NCBI GenBank assembly: GCA_905250885.1
Contig: CAJNOQ010003516.1
Span: 1-20,027, forward strand
Reading direction: 5' to 3'
DNA: 20,027 nt
Source of the DNA: Didymodactylos carnosus
Lineage: Eukaryota; Rotifera; Eurotatoria; Philodinida; Philodinidae
Below the pieces are notes generated by a model. That model was not told where the DNA came from. It saw only the letters and a program-made list of their open reading frames with translations, and searched no databases. Positions 1 to 7,898 of this stretch are shown piece by piece. The position numbers and the translations under genes were made by a program. Within the stretch, counting starts at the first letter, position 1, and each line of letters begins with the position of its first letter.

Positions 1-240
1 TGTTTGAAAAAAGTTCAAAAATCTAGTGAAACTTTATACTGGATGAAATAACCCATTTCTGCCTATTTTCATGTAAAATTAGCAAATTCATAACTCAGTC
101 AGAATTATCTTGATATTCTGACATAGTTTGGATCAATTCTGACTGAGTTATGAATTTGCTAATTTTACATGAAAATAGGCAGAAATGGGTTATTTCATCC
201 AGTATAAAGTTTCACTAGATTTTTGAACTTTTTTCAAACA
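1..240. repeat. Perfect fold-back inverted repeat
   Basis: Positions 1-106 and 135-240 are exact reverse complements with no mismatch in 106 bases, separated by a 28-base spacer. The left arm begins TGTTTGAAAAAAGTTC and the right arm ends GAACTTTTTTCAAACA. There is no open frame. Identical arms imply a young or gene-converted element. The left arm starts at the first base of the window, so the repeat may continue beyond it and no target duplication can be judged. It could be a fold-back transposon, a MITE (short non-coding transposon derivative) or an assembly palindrome. Confidence 0.95.
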
Positions 241-1240
241 AACATCGCCACGAGAATCAGCATAGTTGAAAACGTATGTTTGCATATATTACTGAGGCTC
301 CAAACCTTAAAAATGGTCGATCCCAAGTTTACCCCGGTGGTCTCAGCTAAATGTCTGTAGCTACCAAACGAAAAAGACAGAGGTCTCAGACTTGGTTACT
401 TTTGTAGAGCAGATGTTGCTCTATCTAGGTGTAAATTTAGAACAAAAGTTTTATTTAGGATCCTGTCTGCGGCACTGCTGAATATTTTGTCCGGGAAGGT
501 ACACCACCTGAAACTGGTAGTTTTCAGATCGTTTTTAAGTCGTTCGATATCCCCATGAATTTAATTCAAAATGGTGATAACCGACCTCTCTACCTCATTC
601 CCATCAAATGTTATTCAAAAAACATCTGAGTGCCACTGCTTTTTGACTCCGGCACTAGTAATTTGTGAAGGTACATGCCAAACCATTAAAAAATTGTAGT
701 TATGTAGGATATATGCAGTACTTCGGATTATGAACCCACAACCCGCGTTCAGGATATGACCTTCATGTTTTTTGCTACTGTATCTGACCTTGTCAGTTTG
801 TTTATTTCATGCGTCATTTGACATATGATGTGTCATGCTCGATTGTGCAAAAGAAAAGAGTAAGAGTGTATATAGAAAAATAAACACACCCCTTTCTGTA
901 CAGAAGAGAATACAGGAGTATCAAATAAGGAATATCTAAGATTTATCTTAATCTCTTCACTATCTTGCTTACATTTCTCTTTTCTTTTCTGCTAGGTTTC
1001 CATTTTGAAAAGAGAATATGATAAGAGATATGGAGAAAAATGTTTTCATTGTGCGAGAGAGAGTGAAGAAATTGAGATGCTCTTAACAAATTTAGTAAAA
1101 AAATAGTTGTTTTTTTCATCGATTGTCGCTGAAACTCCATAGAGAGATACGTCTTTACTAGAGACATGACAGTTTTGGTAAAGTTAAGGTCTTTTCACTC
1201 TTTTGCGCTAGTTTTATGAAAATATTGAGCGCTTATGTTT
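241..1240. other. Gene-free stretch upstream of the DELE1-like gene
   Basis: No exon chain, RNA gene or known mobile-element protein is recognised here. The only longer open frame (943-1167, minus) is lysine-, serine- and leucine-rich, has no family features, and lies just upstream of a plus-strand gene. The segment from about 840 to 1240 probably includes the promoter of the downstream gene, but no specific element can be named. Confidence 0.5.
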
Positions 1241-1253
1241 GTTTTATTTTCAG
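1241..1253 (+). promoter_or_regulatory. Candidate 3' splice (possibly trans-splice) acceptor before DELE1-like start
   Basis: The run GTTTTATTTTCAG ends 47 bases before the ATG at 1301 and has the pyrimidine tract and AG of a 3' splice site. It could end a 5' UTR intron. If the organism is a bdelloid rotifer, it could instead accept a spliced leader, since spliced-leader trans-splicing is known in that group. The sequence alone cannot distinguish these. Confidence 0.35.
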
Positions 1254-1300
1254 TTATGACTGAACAATACTATATTTTACTGTACCGATAAGCTCGGTCA

Positions 1301-3036
1301 ATGTGGCGTTTGGCCAATTTCGTTTATCGAGGTGAGCAATAATTTCCACTGTGATAAAAAAAACTCTCTCAATATTTTCTTTTTATCTTTTAGCTTTTCG
1401 TAATACTACGTGTCATCATCGTTGTAATACCCAAGATGCATCATTAATATCAACGACAACATTACTAAGTAATGATGACGATATAAATCGAAAAAAGTAA
1501 GATCTCTTGTCACATTTTTCTGGTAATTGTGTTCTCATCTTTAATTTATTTTAGTGAACAACAATTACTTCAAGTTCAAAAGGCTTGTGTTGACCATATA
1601 TTAAAAAATAGTCAATTAGCCTATGATAGTATTGAACATTTGCAGGAAAAATTACGGCAAATCAGTCAACAATTAGTAAGTATGAAAATATTTGAAATAT
1701 TTGTATTATTCTAATACTTTATATTTGGTCATCTTTAGCTTTTACAAAAAAAGAATGCATTTCTAAATGCGATAAATTTACTTCGAGCGTCAACGTCAAA
1801 TTTTATTTTAATAAAATCTGTTCAACCGACAACAACATCGAGCAAACCAAATGTTCCAGTGAGTTTCGAAATTTTCCTGAAAGAAGTTGAACGGACAAGT
1901 TCTCGAAACGTTCTACTTCAAAATTTATATGGAGTATTATATTTTTAGTCCCAATCAATTGACAGAGCACCTAAAGAACAACAAAAACAACAAGAAAATG
2001 TTTCATTAGATGTTGATAGTTTAGATCAATTCTTAAATTCTGATGAAAAATGTGTTAAAATTTTAAATCGTTTCTCATCTGTCTATGATCAAATATCAAC
2101 TGCTATTAATAATCAATCAGCGATTGATTCAATTGAATCGGGAAATGTTCAAAATGGTATTGAACAATTACAATCAACAGTTAAAATGGGATTGAATGCA
2201 GCTGCATTCTATAATTTGGCACTTTGTTATGAACATGGTTTTGGAGTGGAAAAAGATCGAGCAAAAGTAAGATGAACAAACTCAGTGTTTACTAAAAAAG
2301 TAAACTTTTATTATTCTAACTTAAAAAAAAAGACAAACTTTTATTTTAAAAGGCATGTGATTTATATCGTGCAGCATCAAGTATGGGACATTTGACTGCA
2401 CAATTGAATTTAACATTATTAGGAAATCAGATTGACATTAACAATGATAATGATGAATTTGAAAACAATGATGATGATATTTCGGAAGCAAAAATTAGTG
2501 ATGAATTTATGGTTAGTTATAAACTGTTGGTATACTTGCTTAAAATACGGATTGATGGTTATTGAAGAGAGGACAGTTGTTCAGGTTTTCAGAGTTCAAA
2601 TTACAAGAAACAGACAAATATGTTAAAGAGCAATATCATTTGTGACTTTGATCTTGTCTAATTAGAGCGTTCGTTGTAATCGTGTATTATACACTCAAGA
2701 AAACAAACTTATCTGAATGACTAAGGATTAAAAGTTTATCTAAAATTTATAATTAGCGTATAAAGGGTCAATCGATCATTGTATTCACAACGTTAAATAA
2801 TAATAATTTTGCGTTTTTTGTTTTAGAACATCGGTAATAATGCTAACCATCTTGACAATACGTGTCATTTTTCGAGAGATGCTGTTTGTGATAACTCAGT
2901 CGTTGAATCAACGCTTTCATCTCGACGAACATCATTATCTGAGTTATGGACAAACGGATTGTTTGTTGAAGATGAATCAAATTCACTGCAACAAAAGATT
3001 GATTGGAATATGTGTTTGGTTACTGCTCCCCGGTGA
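1301..3036 (+). CDS. DELE1-like mitochondrial Sel1/TPR-repeat protein, 7 exons
   Basis: Exons: 1301-1331, 1394-1496, 1555-1675, 1739-1858, 1949-2266, 2353-2511 and 2827-3036. All six introns are GT-AG and phases agree, giving 353 residues. The protein starts MWRLANFVYRAFRNTTCHH, basic and free of acidic residues, which fits a mitochondrial presequence. Vertebrate DELE1 also begins MWRL. A middle region of about 230 residues contains a predicted helical stretch (ACVDHILKNSQLAYDSIEHL). A Sel1 repeat follows: AAAFYNLALCYEHGFGVEKD, then KACDLYRAASSMGHLTAQLN, crossing the exon 5/6 junction. Next come an acidic N/D-rich stretch and a serine-rich tail with LSSRRTSLSELW, resembling the tail after the repeats in DELE1. 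In mammals DELE1 relays mitochondrial stress to the kinase HRI and the integrated stress response; that role here is inferred. The protein is shorter than human DELE1 (about 515 residues) and has far fewer repeats. An unrelated Sel1-repeat protein is the main alternative. Confidence 0.68.
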
Positions 3037-3169
3037 CTGGTTTCTCCATTACCAATAGATTTTTCCCTTCGATTTTTTCATGTGTCCACATTTTTTAACC
3101 AAATGAGCTTGTCTCACTCTTACTCCATTCATTTTTGTTGAACAGTATTACCCTAAACCAGTGACGTAA

Positions 3170-3175
3170 AATAAA
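3170..3175 (+). terminator. Candidate poly(A) signal AATAAA of the DELE1-like gene
   Basis: An AATAAA hexamer lies 134 bases past the TGA at 3034-3036 and upstream of the next gene, a plausible spacing for a 3' UTR. It is a six-base motif in AT-rich DNA, so chance occurrence is likely enough to keep confidence low. Confidence 0.35.
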
Positions 3176-3508
3176 CCAAAAATCCTGTCCTGTTTTTCTT
3201 TTTATCTATCAGTCATTCTTTTTTACCCTTTGTATGTATATTATTTCGTAGTGTTGTGTCTGTGTACGTGCGCGTTTCTGCATATGCATTTGATATGTCT
3301 CTTTGTTTCTTTATTTCGTTAAACATTCTGTGATTTTCATTAGGACTTAGATATTTTTTTTGTATATCCATGCACCTTTTTGAGTATTTTTTTTTTGATA
3401 CTGTACAATATAAAATGGATTGGTGCAAAAAAACAGTGCGTTCTGAAATTACACCATTTTAATACTGTAGTAACTACTGTTCTTTTTAGTTGCCTGAAAA
3501 ATGCACTT

Positions 3509-3518
3509 TTCGTTTTAG
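3509..3518 (+). promoter_or_regulatory. Candidate 3' splice (possibly trans-splice) acceptor before MRPL17 start
   Basis: A T-rich run ending TTCGTTTTAG stops 12 bases before the ATG at 3531. A second acceptor-like CTTTTTAG lies at 3482-3489. So close to the start codon, this suits either a 5' UTR intron or spliced-leader addition. The layout mirrors that before the DELE1-like gene. Confidence 0.35.
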
Positions 3519-3530
3519 ATTTTCGAAAGA

Positions 3531-5218
3531 ATGAGTAATTTAAGTACAAGGTATGCATTATTGTTTCCTTCACTATATCTTCAGCAACGTTTGAACGAAA
3601 AGAATCTTTTATAACCAATGAGTGATTCTCTCTGCTACAGATGATTTAACTGACAAATCTTTGAAAGTCGACAATATCGTACATGTTTCCGGTATACATT
3701 TACAGTCCAAAACGTCTTCTACACATTTACACGATACTGGGATTTGCATCTATCATGGTTCGAGTGGAGGCTCAGTTTTGCTAGAAACGAGGCTTAATAA
3801 GAATGATGAAATCTTAGGGAGAATATTTTGATTGAAAATTAACAATATTTCAGAAATATATCTAAAGTACCAACAAATAATCCGTCAAACATCGATTTTA
3901 ATCATTTGAAAACTTAAGAACAAGGTTATCACACTTTGGTGGTAAAAACCCTAATTCGTATTGTTTCTCACGAGAGTTGTCTACAGATCCAGCTAAAAAT
4001 TCTGTAGAATAAAAAAATTATACTTGAAATTTACAGTAATTTTATCGTGTAAAGCAAATAAAACTTAGTAAATCAGAAATTTAATAAAAAAACATTGATG
4101 TCATAAGTTGCAGATTGGATAATAACCTATGTTTCCAATTATTTCTCAAACTGTTTAGAAGTCTGTCTAGATCCTCTATTCAGACTTCTAGCAAAACTGA
4201 ACCTTCACTCGAATCATGATACATACAAATCTCAATAATGTATAAATGTGTAGAAGACGTTTTGGACTGTAAATGTATACCGGAAACATGTACGATATTG
4301 TCGACTTTCAAAGATTTGTCAGTTAAATCATCTGTAGTCAAGAGAATCACTCATTGGCTACAAAAGATTCTTTTCGTTCAAGCGTTGATGCAATGAAGGA
4401 TTATTATGTTTTGAGCTAGATAACAGTGCTTATTACAAATTTTGTACATCTTTTCAAACAGAGCACTCCGAGTGACTATTCCATATAAAATTCGTAATAG
4501 AATAGCTTATGGTGGTCTACAAGCTCGTCACGAAAAACTAAAAACAATTATTACCGATTTATTACGTCATGAAAGGTACATTTAATCATTTGTTTCTAAC
4601 TAACAGATCAATAACTGTTTGCGTTTAGAGTTGAGGGCTATATACGACCATATGATGAAGCACGACAGTATGTTGAACGATTGATTGAAATGGGAAAAAA
4701 ATACGGTGATAGGTAATCAAAATATTTGCTACCAGTAACTTTTTCTGTACTTTATTTATTTTAGACACGTAGGAACGATGCAAGTATGTTCAGTGGCCTC
4801 GTGATCATAGCACACATTAAGTTTTTTAATTATAATTTCAGTTAATGGATTATTGGATCAACGAAAAAGATATTATTTATAAAATGTTTAAAGTCTACGT
4901 ACCAAGATATCTGAAAACAGATGGACCATATACGAATGTAAGTCTCTCGTTCTTATTTAATGGTGTTCTAATTAAAACTAATGTTAACTCTTTCTTTCGT
5001 GTTTGAAGTCTTATCGATTACCCATAGAGCGTGGTGAAAATTGTTATGGATCTAATGTAAAACAAAATATCGTTGTTGAAATGAAAGATAATCCTTATCC
5101 AAGAATAATACCTGATACAAGAAATTATTCAAATATACTGACAAATGTTTTGATTGATCAAGCAAGAAAAGAATATAAAGCAGTGAGACAAAATATCGGT
5201 GTGACCACAGAAAAATAA
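3531..5218 (+). CDS. MRPL17: Mitochondrial large-subunit ribosomal protein bL17m, 6 exons
   Basis: Exons: 3531-3550, 4462-4575, 4629-4712, 4765-4783, 4842-4937 and 5009-5218. All introns are GT-AG and phases agree, giving 180 residues, close to human MRPL17 (about 175). It belongs to the large subunit of the mitochondrial ribosome. Recognisable bL17 blocks, in order: IRNRIAYGG; HEKLKTIITDLLRHERVEGY (the conserved LI.HERIE region); DEARQYVERLIEMGKKYGDR; MDYWINEKDIIYKMFKVYVP with RY; then DNPYPRIIPD and NVLIDQARKEY at the C-terminus, a tail of the kind seen in invertebrate homologues. The basic N-terminus MSNLSTRALRVTIPYKIR could serve for import. Start choice: the reading frame of exon 2 meets a stop at 4421-4423 with no ATG between, so an upstream exon is required. 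The ATG at 3531 supplies one with exact phase (AG|A, Arg). Intron 1 is 911 bases and filled by an inverted repeat; the others are 52 to 71 bases. Exons of 20 and 19 bases are unusually small. Confidence 0.9.
3553..4408. repeat. Diverged fold-back element inside MRPL17 intron 1
   Basis: The left arm (about 3553-3787) and right arm (about 4185-4408) are imperfect reverse complements. For example, CTTTGAAAGTCGACAATATC at 3659-3678 has its exact complement in the right arm. Arms differ by substitutions and small indels, so the element is older than the one at 1-240. The spacer is about 400 bases and includes a small nested inverted repeat near 4156-4190 (TAGAAGTCTG against CAGACTTCTA). An open frame over the left arm (3622-3831) is not conserved in the right arm and is not called a gene. 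No transposase is present, so this is a non-autonomous MITE or fold-back. Confidence 0.88.
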
Positions 5219-6017
5219 TTATTTTGTACAAATGTTTGTTTTCCTTTTTTTGTTGTTATCTTAGTACAAGCTAGAATTTTTTTCTTAAAAAAATTACTTT
5301 TTTTTCTACTTAAACTTTATAAGAAAAAAATTGTGGATAAAATGTAGCATCGAAACATATCGGTAAAGGAAAGGGAAAAACACCTTTACATAGGAAACAA
5401 ATTGTGTTCAATGAGAGTTTCAATCAATTAGTTTTGTCAAAAAGGAAGAAACATTACAAATACCTCTAACGGTGGACTACCCATAATGGAATGTTGAGAG
5501 CTGTGGTCGGTTAGAATGGAACCACTGCACTTACGTTTAAGAACCTCCTGCTAGACATTTATTCTCTGCTAGTTGAGTAAAATCTTGATGAAACTTTCAA
5601 TGGATATCAATTGTATCAATAACAATTTATAATAAAAATTTCGACGTAATCTATCAACTGCTTTGGAAGTTAAGTTGAAGTGTACGATCAAAATGGACCA
5701 TTTAAGATTTCTTAAAACTCTCAACCAGTTTAGCTAATACAGTACACCGAATGATCATATTTCTTAGAAAAATATTATCGCTTTGGCAATGCAGAGACGG
5801 ACTTTTTGAAATTTTTTCTTATTTATTAATACGAAACATTTATCGTTAAAAAGACTTGAAAACTTCTTCCGTGTTTTCAGAGATCCTTAGATTTTCTGAC
5901 CTTTTGGAATGTAACTTGATAATCCGAATCTGTACCCTCAAAGCAATAACATTCTCTACAAGATCAAACCATCCTGAGCTCAGTAGCACCTAAACTGACT
6001 GGGAATTTTGACAAGCT
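5219..6017. other. Gene-free stretch after MRPL17
   Basis: This presumably includes the MRPL17 3' UTR. An AATAAA lies at 5631-5636, rather far from the stop at 5216-5218. Beyond that no exon, RNA gene or transposon protein is recognised. Confidence 0.5.
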
Positions 6018-6566
6018 CTTACGAGGGAAGGCTCCCGACTGTCAAATCGTTTTTGACATAAAACTTAGTGGACCAAGCATGCTGATTCCGAATATGACAA
6101 TGGTTTTTGCCAATGAGTCTTTGGAGACCCCGGTTTTTGAAAAACTGGATTTTCGCAATGAAAAACTTTTTTGATCAAAAATTTTTTTGATCCGTACAAA
6201 TGAAAGCGCATGCTCTAAAACCTACGCAAAACTATTTTTTAAGGTTTTGGAAGCGTGCAAAACCAAAAGTTTGAACGTAAAAAGCTGTTTTTCGGCTGTA
6301 GTATTAAGTTTAGACCCTTTAAAAACTGTTCAAAACCGTTCCAAAACGTTAAAAAATAGTTTTGCGTAGGTTTTAGAGCATGCGCTTTCATTTGTACGGA
6401 TCAAAAAAATTTTTCATTGCGAAAAGCCAGTTTTTCAAAACCCGGGGTCTCCAAAGACGCATTGGCAAAAACCATCGTTATATTGGGAATCAGCATGCTC
6501 GGCTACCCATTGTCCACTAAGTTTTACGTCAAAAGCGATTTGACAGTCGGAAGCCTTCTCTCGTTA
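6018..6566. mobile_element. MITE-like terminal-inverted-repeat element with TTA target duplication
   Basis: The left arm (about 6021-6255) and right arm (about 6335-6563) are reverse complements with scattered differences. Outer ends read CGAGGGAAGGCTCCCGACTG on the left and, reverse-complemented, CGAGAGAAGGCTTCCGACTG on the right. Each end is flanked by TTA, consistent with a 3-base target site duplication. TWA-type 3-base duplications are typical of PIF/Harbinger transposons, but assignment from this alone is tentative. There is no transposase; an open frame at 6187-6369 lies across the spacer and arms and has no family features. A related end motif (TAACGAGGGAACCTCCC) occurs at about 19578. 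Confidence 0.85.
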
Positions 6567-6748
6567 GAACAACGATAAGAAAAATATTGAGAAAAGCTAG
6601 AAGTACTTTTTCACTATAAAAAGTGTATTTTTTGTCCGAAATATTGTGTACACAAACAATCTAGCGATAGTTTGCCGTAAGTCCTCAATCTGGTGAACAT
6701 GTGTAGAAACTCATTCCATTTCTTATCTCAACTTGTAGGAGATACAAG

Positions 6749-6919
6749 TTCAGTTTTCTAATTGAAGATGCAAAAGATTTTTGGAATTATTGTATACAAA
6801 ATAATTTTCATACAACAGCTGAATATCTTCCAGGAAAATGGAACACACATATTGATTGGGCTTCAAGATATTTAACAGATTCTAGTAATTGGAAACTTGA
6901 TAAAAAAATTTTACATTAG
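6749..6919 (+). pseudogene. DIRS-type retrotransposon RNase H remnant
   Basis: The plus-strand frame reads FSFLIEDAKDFWNYCIQNNF, then HTTAEYLPGKWNTHIDWASR, then YLTDSSNWKLDKKIL, ending at TAG 6917-6919. This matches the C-terminal end of the RNase H domain of DIRS-like (tyrosine-recombinase) retrotransposons, where the pattern is T.EYLPG..N..AD..SR....SSDWKL...F. The motif alanine before Asp is replaced by Ile here. After the TAG the same frame continues LNKHFF, resembling the F..LN..F that normally follows, so the TAG looks like a nonsense mutation. Reverse transcriptase and recombinase are absent. The piece has no start codon and is surrounded by repeats. It is a dead fragment. Confidence 0.65.
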
Positions 6920-7898
6920 TTAAATAAACATTTCTTCTATCCATGCGTACTGGTCGACGACTGTCAGTATTACTTCTTTCCGTTCTGTACTTTTAGAGGT
7001 GACTGTACCTTCGACATACTTTGGAGGTTTTGATGTGGTGGATGTATTCTGTGTATTTCTATTTTCTCTATCACCACTATTAGAAGAAGTATTACGATAA
7101 TTATATTGAGATCGTGTGTTTTGATATCGATGATTTGGATAATAGTGATGACAAATAAAATTATTTTGTTGTGATAATTTTTTCTGCACATAAGAAAATT
7201 TGAAAAAAGATGTAGATGGTAGATTACAACAGTTTGTTCCATATTGGCGTCTATTGATAGAGGACATATGGATTTTGAACATAGTTCGAATTTACGTCTG
7301 TTCCACCGTCAAAAAGTGATTGTACGACATTATCATTTTCTGAGGAAGAACAACAATTAATTTGAATTTAATACAATAAATATACAGATTATCACTGTCT
7401 TTGAGAATGAATCATATTGATGAATTTATTTTTATTTATTTTTTTTAAATATTTCAGAAACCACCAAGACATTTTCTTCGATCAAAGACCGTACCAAAAT
7501 AGGATCAGAGAGTCATGTAGATTAACTCTCGGAATTTTTGGGTGTTAATGAGTGTTTTCACATTTTACACATATCCATGGACAGATCGTAACACATGGGT
7601 AATTTGCAAGAAAAAGAAAGTAGATGTTTTATTCATTCCAAAGCACTGTGCCACTGTGTTTATTTATAAGTACGTCGCTTTTCTAGAGATGCATGATTCT
7701 CCCAAGATGCAAGCATTTATCAACTGATATGTGAGTTTTTTATTATGTAAAGGAATAAGTACAAATAAAAAACCGAAATAGTAAAAACAAGTTGTTTAAA
7801 ATAGAAATATTAAATAAGAATTTGGTTTGAGCATATTGTACTACGCATGATGAATGATTGATTGTCGACCTTAAATATTATGGAAAGTAATAAAAGCT
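6920..7898. other. Stretch between the retroelement remnant and the Kv2 gene
   Basis: No gene is called. A minus-strand frame at 6920-7282 (120 codons, rich in Asn, Ser, Thr, Gln and Tyr) lies opposite the likely continuation of the retroelement remnant and has no recognisable domain. A 61-codon plus-strand frame at 7542-7727 is likewise unrecognised. On the minus strand, AATAAA motifs at 7659-7664 and 7628-7633 could serve as poly(A) signals for the channel gene ending at 7899. Confidence 0.4.

Noticed and set aside
2383-2626. Overlapping plus-strand frames of 60 and 64 codons
   Set aside because: The first frame is the reading frame of DELE1-like exon 6 read through its 5' splice site; the second is an out-of-frame shadow of the same exon.
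3213-3618. Two minus-strand frames of 71 and 92 codons
   Set aside because: They lie across the MRPL17 5' region and the start of its intron repeat, have low-complexity Lys/Ile/Phe content, and resemble no family.
3622-3831. 69-codon frame over the left arm of the MRPL17 intron repeat
   Set aside because: The corresponding right-arm sequence does not keep the frame and no domain is visible; it is repeat DNA.
6920-7282. 120-codon minus-strand frame (MFKIHMSSINRRQYG start)
   Set aside because: It lies opposite the retroelement remnant, is low-complexity, has no domain, and does not connect by phase to the Kv2 gene, which already has a stop at 7899.
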